From NCBI GenBank assembly GCA_004020315.1, contig SAQG01000015.1, forward strand, positions 96,511-146,424: 49,914 nucleotides of DNA, written 5' to 3'. This DNA comes from Mesorhizobium sp. (lineage in GTDB: Bacteria; Pseudomonadota; Alphaproteobacteria; Rhizobiales; Rhizobiaceae). Shown in pieces: positions 36,175-44,453 of the stretch (position 1 is the first letter of the stretch; every line of letters begins with the position of its first letter). The position numbers were made by a program, and so were the translations under genes. A model generated the notes under the pieces. It had not been told where the DNA came from. It ran no database searches and worked only from the letters and a program-made list of their open reading frames with translations.

Positions 36175-36884
36175 GGTCCGTCGCCGACCGGCGGATTGGC
36201 GATCTGGCCTCCGATCGGCTTGCCGTTCAACGTCACCATTTTGGTCTTGACCTCCGGCGCCACCAGGCCTGCCGAAACGATCAGCTTGGCGCCGTCCTCG
36301 ATCGTCATGTCGAGCAGCACGACATCGGATTTCGGCACATACATCAGGAAGCCGGTGGTCGGGTTGGGCGTGCACGGCATGAACACCGCAATCAGCGGGT
36401 TGTCTTCCTGGTCGAGCTTCTGGTTGATCTCGGTTTCCTTCTCGCTGGCGACGAAGACCAGCGACCAAACGCCCTTGCGCGGGTATTCGACCAGCCCGAC
36501 CTGGCGGAACATGTTTCCCTTGTTCGACAGCACGGTCTCGAAGATCTGCTTCAGCGAGCCGTAGACGCCGCGCACCAGCGGCATGCGGCCGAGCAGCCGT
36601 TCGCCGAACAAGACGATGGCGCGGCCGACGATATTGGCAGTCAGGAAACCGATCAGGGTGATCAGGATCAGGGCGACGATCAGGCCGAATCCCGGAACCG
36701 GCGCCGGCAGATAGCTATCGGGGTTGTAGCGCGCCGGAATATAGGGTTTCACCCAGGAATCGACCCAGCCGATGAACGACCAGGCGATATAAGCGGTGAT
36801 CGCTAGCGGCGCGCAGACGACAAAGCCTGTCAGGAAGTAATTCCGCAGCCGGGTCATGCCTGAGGTCTTGGTAGCATCGGACAT
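36126..36884 (-). CDS. DUF502 family membrane protein
   Basis: The 252-residue protein has two membrane segments (NYFLTGFVVCAPLAITAYIAW and GFGLIVALILITLIGFLTANIVG). The DUF502 core follows, PLVRGVYGSLKQIFETVL then FMPCTPNPTTGFLMYVPKSDV. Its function is unknown; homologues are widespread, including in plants. It lies 80 bp after glmS on the same strand, an order I recall as conserved in Rhizobiales. The C-terminal 16 codons lie antisense to the end of recG. Confidence 0.93.
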   Translation of the reverse strand: MSDATKTSGMTRLRNYFLTGFVVCAPLAITAYIAWSFIGWVDSWVKPYIPARYNPDSYLPAPVPGFGLIVALILITLIGFLTANIVGRAIVLFGERLLGRMPLVRGVYGSLKQIFETVLSNKGNMFRQVGLVEYPRKGVWSLVFVASEKETEINQKLDQEDNPLIAVFMPCTPNPTTGFLMYVPKSDVVLLDMTIEDGAKLIVSAGLVAPEVKTKMVTLNGKPIGGQIANPPVGDGPQPARKSRTASSRPNK

Positions 36885-36964
36885 GGTTCACCGCAGCACT
36901 GGTTGCGGCGCAACATTAATGAACCGCAATCGGCTTTGGAACCGCGAAAATTCTTAAACCACGG

Positions 36965-38788
36965 CTATTCCACAGTCACCGACTTCGCCAGGTTGCGCGG
37001 CTGGTCGACGTCAGTGCCCATGAACACCGCGGTGAAATAGGCCAGCATCTGGATCGGCAGCGCGTAGATGATCGGCGAGATGATTTCCGGCACGTCCGGC
37101 AGCACGATCGTCTCCATTGTCTTCACCGTGGCGTGCGCGGCACCCTTGCTGTCGGTGATCAGGATGATCTTGCCGCCGCGCGCCGCCACTTCCTGCATGT
37201 TCGACACGGTCTTTTCAAAGATGCGGTCATGCGGGGCTATGACGATCACCGGCATGTTCTCGTCGATCAACGCGATCGGCCCGTGCTTCAGCTCGCCGGC
37301 GGCGTAGCCCTCGGCATGGATGTAGGAGATTTCCTTGAGCTTCAGCGCGCCTTCCATGGCCAGCGGGAAATTGGTGTCGCGGCCGAGATAGAGCACATTC
37401 TTGTAGTGAGCGAGGTCGCGCGCGACCTTTTCGATCTGCCCGTCGAGCTTCAAGACTTGGTTGGCATAGCGCGGCGCTTCCGACAGTTGGCGGACCAGCG
37501 TCGTTTCCTGCTCCGGCGAAATCGTTCCGCGCGCCACGCCGGCCCGCACGGCCAGCGAAGCCAGCACGGAAAGCTGACAGGTGAAGGCCTTGGTCGAGGC
37601 GACGCCGATCTCCGGCCCGGCCAGCGTCGGCAGGATGACGTCGGATTCGCGCGCCATCGTCGATTCGCGGACATTGACGACGGCGCCGATCTTCATCCCC
37701 GCCTTGCGGCAATAGCGCAGCGAGGCCAGGGTATCGGCAGTCTCGCCCGATTGCGAGATGAAGAAGGCGGCGTCGGTGTTCGACAGCGGCATCTCGCGGT
37801 AGCGGAATTCCGAGGCGACATCGATGTCGACCGGCAGCCGCGCATAGCGCTCGAACCAGTATTTGCTGATCAGGCCGGCCAGATAGGCGGTGCCGCAGGC
37901 CGAAATCGCCAGACGGTCGATTTTGGCGAAATCGAACGGCAGATCGAGCGGCTTCGAGACGCCGCCAACAAAATCCACATAATGCGCCAGCGTGTGCGAG
38001 ATCACTTCGGGCTGTTCATGGATTTCCTTCTCCATGAAATGGCGCCGATTGCCCTTGTCGACCATGAAGCTGGTGCTGAGCGACTGCTGGCGCTTGCGGT
38101 CGACCTTGTTGCCGTCCATGTCGAAGATGGCGACCTCGTTGCGGCGCACCACCGCCCAGTCGCCGTCTTCCAGATAGGTGATCGAATTGGTAAAGGGCGC
38201 CAGCGCGATGGCGTCGGAGCCAAGGAACATCTCGCCGTCGCCATGGCCGACGGCCAGCGGCGGGCCGTTGCGCGCGCCGACGATGAGATCCTCGTCGCCC
38301 TTGAACATGATGGCCAGCGCAAAGGCGCCTTCCAGCCGCTTCAGCGCCTGATGCGCGGCCTCGACCGGCTTCAGGCCTCTGGCCAATTCGCGCCCCACCA
38401 GATGTGCGACGACCTCGGTGTCGGTCTGTGATGAAAACGTGTAGCCGTCGCGCATCAGCTCGTCGCGCAATTCGGCGAAATTCTCGATGATGCCGTTATG
38501 GACGATGGCGACGCCTTCCGAAAAATGCGGATGCGCATTGGTCTCGTTGGGCACGCCATGCGTTGCCCAGCGCGTGTGGCCGATGCCAATCATGCCGTCG
38601 AGCGGTTCGTCCTTCAGCCGGCGTTCGAGATTGATCAGCTTGCCCTCGGCGCGGCGGCGCGCAAGCTTGCCGTGCTCGACGGTGGCGACGCCGGCCGAAT
38701 CATAGCCGCGATATTCGAGCCTTTTCAGCGCATCGACGATGAGTGGCGCGACCGGCGAGTGACTGACGATTCCGACGATACCGCACAT
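36965..38788 (-). CDS. glmS: Glutamine-fructose-6-phosphate aminotransferase (isomerizing)
   Basis: The 607-residue enzyme makes glucosamine 6-phosphate for peptidoglycan and lipid A. The N-terminal glutaminase begins MCGIVGIVSHS, with the nucleophile Cys as residue 2 after the initiator, and has GHTRWATHG. Two SIS domains follow (SACGTAYLAG, SQSGETADTLASLR, CQLSVLASLAV). The end LAKSVTVE is canonical. It lies 248 bp downstream of glmU on the same strand. No glmS ribozyme is apparent in its leader; that ribozyme belongs to Gram-positive bacteria. Confidence 0.97.
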   Translation of the reverse strand: MCGIVGIVSHSPVAPLIVDALKRLEYRGYDSAGVATVEHGKLARRRAEGKLINLERRLKDEPLDGMIGIGHTRWATHGVPNETNAHPHFSEGVAIVHNGIIENFAELRDELMRDGYTFSSQTDTEVVAHLVGRELARGLKPVEAAHQALKRLEGAFALAIMFKGDEDLIVGARNGPPLAVGHGDGEMFLGSDAIALAPFTNSITYLEDGDWAVVRRNEVAIFDMDGNKVDRKRQQSLSTSFMVDKGNRRHFMEKEIHEQPEVISHTLAHYVDFVGGVSKPLDLPFDFAKIDRLAISACGTAYLAGLISKYWFERYARLPVDIDVASEFRYREMPLSNTDAAFFISQSGETADTLASLRYCRKAGMKIGAVVNVRESTMARESDVILPTLAGPEIGVASTKAFTCQLSVLASLAVRAGVARGTISPEQETTLVRQLSEAPRYANQVLKLDGQIEKVARDLAHYKNVLYLGRDTNFPLAMEGALKLKEISYIHAEGYAAGELKHGPIALIDENMPVIVIAPHDRIFEKTVSNMQEVAARGGKIILITDSKGAAHATVKTMETIVLPDVPEIISPIIYALPIQMLAYFTAVFMGTDVDQPRNLAKSVTVE

Positions 38789-39036
38789 AGACGTTTGCCC
38801 CCGATTCCGGCATGAAACCCGGCGTCATTTAGGATTGGCCGGGCTGCCGCGAAAATCACATTGCGTTTCGTTCCATATCAGCCGGAACGGTTCTGCACAG
38901 ATGCACCATGACAGAGCGCTCTTGCAATCCGGTTACCGCAATCGCTCAGTTTCTCCGTGCATGCATCCTATCTTGCCTCGGTGGTTCCTGAAATCCGTCA
39001 AAGACATGATGCCGTCCGTCGCGGAGTTCCGTCAGG

Positions 39037-40398
39037 CTAGCTTTTTTTCCGGGCCGCTGCGGCCGAAGCAAAACGCTCGCGCAATTCCTTGCCCTTGCCG
39101 GGCAGCGTCCTCTGGCGGGCGCGGCCGAAGGCCAGCGCATCATCCGGCACGCTTTCGGTGATCACGCTGCCCGAAGCGACGTAGCCGCCCTTACCGACTG
39201 TAACAGGCGCCACCAGCGAGGAATTCGAGCCGATGAAAGCACCCTCGCCGATGTCGGTGAAGAATTTCGAGTAGCCGTCATAGTTGCAGGTGATGGTTCC
39301 AGCGCCGATATTGGCGCCGGCGCCGACGCGGGCATCGCCGATATAGCTCAGGTGATTGACCTTTGCGCCCTCCTCGATCGTCGCCTGCTTGACCTCGCAG
39401 AAATTGCCGACCTTGGCTTTTTGCTTGAGGTCAGCTCCAGGCCGCAGCCGCGCATACGGGCCGACATCGCAGTTCGAGGCGATGGTGGCGCCTTCAATAT
39501 GGCTGAAGGCATGGATCTTGGCGCCCGTGGCGATCTTCACGCCCGGCCCGAACCAGACATTGGGTTCGACGACCGTATCCGCGCCGATTTCGGTGTCGTA
39601 TGAAAAGAACACGGTTTCCGGCGCGATCAAGGTGACGCCGGAGAGCATGGCCTCACGCCGCCGGCGCGTCTGCCAGATGCCTTCCGCCACGGCGAGTTCG
39701 GCGCGGTTGTTGATGCCGAGCACATTCTCGAAGCCGGCTTCTACCGCAACGACATCGAGGTCCTGCCCGCCGGCGATCTCAACGATGTCGGTGAGATAAT
39801 ATTCGCCCTTGGCGTTGTTGTTGCCAACTTGGTCGAGCAGCTGCAGCGCGTGCTTGCCGGCAACCGCCATCAGCCCGCCATTGCAGAAGGTGATTTTCTT
39901 CTCCTCGTCGGTGCAGTCCTTTTCCTCGCGGATGGCGACGAGCTTGCCGCCCTTTTCGATCAGTCGGCCATAGCCGGAAGGATTTGAGGTACGGAAGCCG
40001 ACCACCACGACGGCAGCGCCTTCGGCCAGCTTCCTGCGCGCAGCCGTCAACACCTCCGGATCGATCAGCGGCGTATCGCCGAACATCGCTAAGACATCGT
40101 CGTAACCTTTTGATACCGCGCCGCGAGCAGCCAGAACGGCATGCGCGGTGCCGAGTTGCTTGTCCTGGACGAAGCTCTCCGCCTTCGGCGCGAACTTTTG
40201 CGTGGCCTTGCGCATCTCGTCAGCCCCATGGCCGATCACCAGCGCCAGATCGCCGCTGCCTGCCGCTTCAGCAGCCCTCACGACATGGGCGACCATCGGC
40301 AGGCCGGCGATCGGGTGCAGCACTTTTGGCATAGCGCTTTTCATGCGCGTGCCTTCGCCGGCGGCGAGGATGACGGACAGGCAGGTTCTCTGGCTCAT
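39037..40398 (-). CDS. glmU: Bifunctional UDP-N-acetylglucosamine pyrophosphorylase / GlcN-1-P N-acetyltransferase
   Basis: The 453-residue enzyme completes UDP-GlcNAc synthesis from glucosamine 1-phosphate. The uridylyltransferase domain has LAAGEGTRMKSAMPKVLHPIAG, with GDTPLI near residue 100. The C-terminal left-handed beta helix carries hexapeptide repeats (TIASNCDVGPYARLRPGADL, KVGNFCEVKQATI, NIGAGTITCNYDG). The start MSQRTCLSVI gives normal length, while the frame to 40455 adds nothing conserved. It precedes glmS, so one transcript could supply both ends of the pathway. Confidence 0.96.
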   Translation of the reverse strand: MSQRTCLSVILAAGEGTRMKSAMPKVLHPIAGLPMVAHVVRAAEAAGSGDLALVIGHGADEMRKATQKFAPKAESFVQDKQLGTAHAVLAARGAVSKGYDDVLAMFGDTPLIDPEVLTAARRKLAEGAAVVVVGFRTSNPSGYGRLIEKGGKLVAIREEKDCTDEEKKITFCNGGLMAVAGKHALQLLDQVGNNNAKGEYYLTDIVEIAGGQDLDVVAVEAGFENVLGINNRAELAVAEGIWQTRRRREAMLSGVTLIAPETVFFSYDTEIGADTVVEPNVWFGPGVKIATGAKIHAFSHIEGATIASNCDVGPYARLRPGADLKQKAKVGNFCEVKQATIEEGAKVNHLSYIGDARVGAGANIGAGTITCNYDGYSKFFTDIGEGAFIGSNSSLVAPVTVGKGGYVASGSVITESVPDDALAFGRARQRTLPGKGKELRERFASAAAARKKS

Positions 40399-40491
40399 GG
40401 AATGGCAACCATATGAAAAGGGTTGGAAATCAGGCATGTCTAGCATTGGCGCCATGCTGCACCAATGCGGTTAAATTCCGGTGAGGTGGTC

Positions 40492-40515
40492 GAGCAACTG
40501 ACTTTTAATCAGTAG
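40492..40515 (+). other. tRNA-Lys(TTT)-like anticodon-arm fragment
   Basis: The stretch GAGCA then ACTGA-CTTTTAA-TCAGT-AG is a perfect 5-bp anticodon stem with a 7-base loop and anticodon TTT. It is preceded by the GAGCA of a D arm and is very like the middle of a bacterial tRNA-Lys. No acceptor stem or T arm can be paired around it, so it is not a functional tRNA. It lies 94 bp upstream of glmU and 46 bp past the end of ccdA. A remnant of an integration or rearrangement is the likely reading, but chance cannot be excluded. Confidence 0.45.
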
Positions 40516-40561
40516 TCTAAAGCTCGATCCTATGCGCTGACATGGCGCGCATCCGTGCATC

Positions 40562-41308
40562 CTACCCCAGTTGCCCTAGCACCGGGAAATTCTCCAGCAG
40601 CCAATAGGACGCGGCCTGCACGCCGCCGGTCAGGAATAAGACGCCGGCGACGACCAGCAGCGCGCCCATGGCCTTTTCGACACGGCCCAGATGGACGCGG
40701 AACTTCGAGAGAAAGCGCATGAAGGCGCCGGAAAACAGCGCCGCGATCAGGAACGGTATGCCGAGGCCGAGCGAATAGGCGGCGAGCAGCAGCGCGCCCT
40801 CGCCCACCGTCTCGCGGCCGCCCGCCAGCGTCAGGATCGGCCCCAGCACCGGTCCGATGCAGGGTGTCCAGCCGAAGGCGAAGGCCAGTCCCATGACATA
40901 GGCGGCAACGATACTGGCCGGCTTGCCCTGCGACTGGAAGCGCGCCTCCCGCGACAGCAGCGGGATGCGCAATATGCCGAGGAAGTTCAATCCCATCAGG
41001 ATGATGAGCACGCCGGCGACCATCGCCAGCGGCTCCTGCCAGACGCGCAGCAGCCGGCCGATGGTCGAGGCGCCGGCGCCCAGCGCCACGAAGACGGTCG
41101 AGAAGCCGAGAACGAAAGCGATCGAGGCATATAGCAGCGCGCTGCGTGCGTCGGCCTTGGCCGTGACGCCGGCATTGCCGCGGAAATCATCGACCGACAC
41201 GCCGGCCATATAGCAGAGATAGGGCGGCACCAGCGGCAGCACGCAAGGCGACAGGAACGAGATCGCCCCCGCCCCAACCGCGCTAACATAGCCGATGTCC
41301 AATGCCAT
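40562..41308 (-). CDS. ccdA: Cytochrome c biogenesis / thiol-disulfide transporter CcdA
   Basis: The 248-residue membrane protein has about six helices and the CcdA signatures GAISFLSPCVLPLVPPYLCYM and AFAFGWTPCIGPVLGPIL, whose cysteines in two helices relay electrons from cytoplasmic thioredoxin to periplasmic thiol proteins. The start is ATG 41308, with AGGAG 8 bases upstream; the frame to 41416 adds a non-conserved leader. No other cytochrome c maturation gene is adjacent in this window. Confidence 0.93.
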   Translation of the reverse strand: MALDIGYVSAVGAGAISFLSPCVLPLVPPYLCYMAGVSVDDFRGNAGVTAKADARSALLYASIAFVLGFSTVFVALGAGASTIGRLLRVWQEPLAMVAGVLIILMGLNFLGILRIPLLSREARFQSQGKPASIVAAYVMGLAFAFGWTPCIGPVLGPILTLAGGRETVGEGALLLAAYSLGLGIPFLIAALFSGAFMRFLSKFRVHLGRVEKAMGALLVVAGVLFLTGGVQAASYWLLENFPVLGQLG

Positions 41309-41829
41309 TCCCGAACTCCTGATGGTTTTGCGCTGCCATATAGCCGTGACCGCGCCGATCCGCCAATCACCATCGCGTGGCAAGCCGCACAAGCGGGCCA
41401 TTGATCGATTTGCCATCCAAATCTGTGCCTTTCACTGCCCTATCTGGCACGTCATCAAGGCCGACTGAGCCGAACCTGGTACCGCGGACACACGAGCCCG
41501 CTTGCCGCGCCTGTGTCGCCCGCCCGAACGAAGGTCTCTTCAACTGGGGCTGGCGCGTGATCGATGTTTCTCTTATATGCGCGGGAGTATTTGTCCCGTT
41601 CTCCCGGATCCATTGCCGGTTTGTCCAACGATAGGGCAGCCGCTCTCCCTATCCAGGATTGCGGAAATCACATGACGCACCCCTTGGGTTGCGCGCTCAA
41701 TGCAGGACTGCATTTTGGGCGCTTCCCCTTGACCGGATGCAAAAGCGCGGCCATGTGAGCGACAATTGTACGAGATTTCGTCGCGCGCAGCGGAATTCTT
41801 CTGCCGCACCACAGCTGATATGAGACCTC
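41309..41829. other. 521-bp intergenic region between divergent ccdA and topA
   Basis: Both promoters must lie here. I see no frame resembling a known protein and no clear repeat. A weak candidate -35 (TTGACC at 41729-41734) lies about 100 bp before topA, but the matching -10 (CATGTG) is poor. Several short frames on both strands look like chance in GC-rich DNA. Confidence 0.6.
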
Positions 41830-44448
41830 ATGGACGTCGTCGTCGTCGAATCGCCGGCCAAAGCGAAGACAATCAACAAGTACCTCGGAAAGAACTACAA
41901 GGTCCTGGCCTCGTTCGGTCACGTCCGCGATCTGCCGGCCAAAGATGGCTCGGTGCGTCCGGACGAGGATTTTGCCATGTCCTGGGCCGTCGACACCGCC
42001 TCGAGCAAACGTCTTGCCGACATTGCCAAGGCGGTCAAGGACGCCGACGGCCTGATCCTCGCCACCGACCCGGATCGCGAGGGCGAAGCCATTTCCTGGC
42101 ATGTCCTGGAAGTGCTGAAGCAGAAGCGCGCGCTGAAGGACAAGCCGGTCAGCCGCGTCGTCTTCAACGCCATCACCAAATCGTCGGTGCTGGAAGCAAT
42201 GGCCAACCCGCGCCAGATCGATGCGCCGCTGGTCGATGCCTATCTCGCCCGCCGCGCGCTCGACTACCTCGTCGGTTTCACGCTCTCGCCCGTCCTGTGG
42301 CGCAAGCTGCCTGGCGCCCGCTCCGCCGGCCGCGTCCAGTCGGTGGCATTGCGTCTCGTTTGCGACCGCGAATCGGAGATCGAGCGCTTCATCCGCGAGG
42401 AATACTGGCAGATCGCCGCCATTCTCGGCACGCCGCGCAGGGAAAATTTCGAGGCGCGGCTGACCGCCTTCGATCGCAAGAAACTGCAAAAGCTCGACAT
42501 TTCGAACAAGGCGCAGGCCGACGACATCAAGGCAATGCTGGACGGTGCGACCTTCAAGGCACTGTCGGTCGAAGCCAAGCCGACCAAGCGCAATCCAGGC
42601 CCGCCCTTCACCACCTCGACGCTGCAGCAGGCCGCCTCTTCGCGCCTCGGCTTTTCGGCAAACCGCACCATGCAGGTGGCGCAGCGGCTCTATGAAGGCA
42701 TGGACATCGGCGGCGAGACCACCGGCCTGATCACCTATATGCGAACCGACGGCGTGCAGATGGCGCCCGAGGCGATCACTGCCGCCCGCGATGCGATCGC
42801 CAAGGAGTTCGGCCCAAAATACTTGCCTGAAAAGCCGCGCCAATACACGACCAAGGCCAAGAATGCCCAGGAAGCGCACGAAGCGATCCGCCCGACCGAT
42901 TTCATGCGCACGCCGGCTTCGGTCCGGCAATATCTCGATGCCGACCAGGCGCGGCTTTACGAGATAGTGTGGAAACGCGCCATAGCCAGCCAGATGCAGC
43001 CGGCCGAGATCGAGCGCACCACTGTCGAGATCGAGGCGGTCAACGGCGCCCGCACGGCGGAGCTCCGCGCCATCGGTTCGGTCGTTCGCTTCGACGGTTT
43101 CATTGCCGCCTACACCGACCAGAAGGACGAGGACTCGGAAGACGAGGAAGACCGCCGTCTGCCTGAGATCCGTGCCGGCGAACAGCTCGACCGCGAGGCG
43201 ATCAACGCCACCCAGCACACCACCGAGCCGCCGCCGCGCTATTCGGAAGCCTCGCTGATCAAGAAACTCGAAGAGCTCGGCATCGGCCGGCCGTCGACCT
43301 ACACCGCGATCCTGAAGACGCTCGAGGATCGCGACTACGTCACCATGGACAAGCGCAAGCTGCTGCCGCAGGCCAAGGGCCGGCTGTTGTCGTCCTTCCT
43401 CGAAAGCTTCTTCCGGCGTTATGTCGAATACGATTTCACCGCCTCGCTTGAGGAAAAACTCGACGAGATTTCCGACGGCAAGCTCGCCTGGAAGGATGTG
43501 CTGCGCGATTTCTGGAAGGATTTTTCCGGCGCCGTCGCCGACATCAAGGAATTGCGTGTCACCGACGTGCTCGACGCGCTCAACGAGGAACTGGCGCCGC
43601 TGGTGTTTCCCGCGCGAGAGGACGGCTCCAATCCGCGCATCTGCCCGAAATGCGGCACCGGCAATCTCTCGCTGAAGCTCGGCAAGTTCGGCGCCTTTGT
43701 CGGCTGTTCCAACTATCCCGAATGCTCCTTCACCCGCCAGCTCGGCGACGCGGCCAACCCCAATGGCGAAAACGCCAATGGCGAAGACGGCACCAAGGTG
43801 CTAGGCAAGGACCCCTACACGGCGGAGGAAATCACGCTGCGCAGCGGTCGTTTCGGCCCCTATATCCAGCGGGGCGACGGCAAGGAAGCCAAGCGCTCCA
43901 GCCTGCCCAAGGGCTGGACGGTCGATTTGATCGACCACGAAAAGGCCCTCGCTCTGCTGTCGCTGCCGCGCGACGTCGGCAAGCATCCGGAATCCGGCAA
44001 GATGATCTCGGCCGGGCTGGGGCGCTACGGCCCGTTCGTGCTGCACGACGGCACCTACGCCAATCTCGACAACATCGAGGACGTGTTCTCGATCGGCCTC
44101 AACCGCGCCGTGTCGGTGATCGCCGAGAAGCAGTTGAAGGGTCCCGGCGGCCGCAATGGCGGCACGCCCGCCGCCCTGAAGGAACTTGGCGAACATCCGG
44201 CGGGCGGCGGCAAGATCGTTGTGCGTGACGGCAAATACGGCCCCTATGTTAATTTCGGCAAGGTCAATGCGACGTTGCCGAAGGGCAAGGACCCGCAGTC
44301 AGTGACAATCGACGACGCGGTGGCGCTGATTGCCGAGAAGGAAGCCAAGGGCGGCAGAAAGCCCTTCCGCAAAGCGGCCGCACCTGCCAAAAAGCCTGCG
44401 GCAGCCAAAAAACCGGCGGTCAAGAAAGCGGCCAAGAAAAAGGGATAA
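41830..44448 (+). CDS. topA: DNA topoisomerase I
   Basis: The 872-residue type IA enzyme relaxes negative supercoils. The Toprim domain opens VVVESPAKAKTINKYLG and has TDPDREGEAISWHV (about 78-91). The catalytic Tyr is residue 303 in GLITYMRTDG. A zinc finger at 605-630 reads CPKCG then CSNYPEC. The C-terminus has several TopoI_C-type repeats (RFGPYIQ, RYGPFVLHDG, KYGPYVNFG), then a Lys/Ala-rich tail of about 35 residues (AKKPAAAKKPAVKKAAKKKG), which probably binds DNA non-specifically. It is the first gene of the topA-rnr-DUF983 run. Confidence 0.97.
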   Translation: MDVVVVESPAKAKTINKYLGKNYKVLASFGHVRDLPAKDGSVRPDEDFAMSWAVDTASSKRLADIAKAVKDADGLILATDPDREGEAISWHVLEVLKQKRALKDKPVSRVVFNAITKSSVLEAMANPRQIDAPLVDAYLARRALDYLVGFTLSPVLWRKLPGARSAGRVQSVALRLVCDRESEIERFIREEYWQIAAILGTPRRENFEARLTAFDRKKLQKLDISNKAQADDIKAMLDGATFKALSVEAKPTKRNPGPPFTTSTLQQAASSRLGFSANRTMQVAQRLYEGMDIGGETTGLITYMRTDGVQMAPEAITAARDAIAKEFGPKYLPEKPRQYTTKAKNAQEAHEAIRPTDFMRTPASVRQYLDADQARLYEIVWKRAIASQMQPAEIERTTVEIEAVNGARTAELRAIGSVVRFDGFIAAYTDQKDEDSEDEEDRRLPEIRAGEQLDREAINATQHTTEPPPRYSEASLIKKLEELGIGRPSTYTAILKTLEDRDYVTMDKRKLLPQAKGRLLSSFLESFFRRYVEYDFTASLEEKLDEISDGKLAWKDVLRDFWKDFSGAVADIKELRVTDVLDALNEELAPLVFPAREDGSNPRICPKCGTGNLSLKLGKFGAFVGCSNYPECSFTRQLGDAANPNGENANGEDGTKVLGKDPYTAEEITLRSGRFGPYIQRGDGKEAKRSSLPKGWTVDLIDHEKALALLSLPRDVGKHPESGKMISAGLGRYGPFVLHDGTYANLDNIEDVFSIGLNRAVSVIAEKQLKGPGGRNGGTPAALKELGEHPAGGGKIVVRDGKYGPYVNFGKVNATLPKGKDPQSVTIDDAVALIAEKEAKGGRKPFRKAAAPAKKPAAAKKPAVKKAAKKKG

Positions 44449-44453
44449 GCATC

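Noticed and set aside
34258..36468. Long leftward open frame (736 codons) opposite recG
   Set aside because: RecG is unmistakable on the other strand. The antisense product has no known motif and only reflects codon-position GC bias.
38789..39036. glmS ribozyme or riboswitch in the glmS leader
   Set aside because: The known glmS ribozyme is found in Gram-positive bacteria, and I see neither its core nor a strong alternative fold in these 248 bp.
40470..40560. Complete functional tRNA-Lys gene
   Set aside because: Only the anticodon arm and part of a D arm match. No 7-bp acceptor stem, T arm or CCA can be assembled around it.
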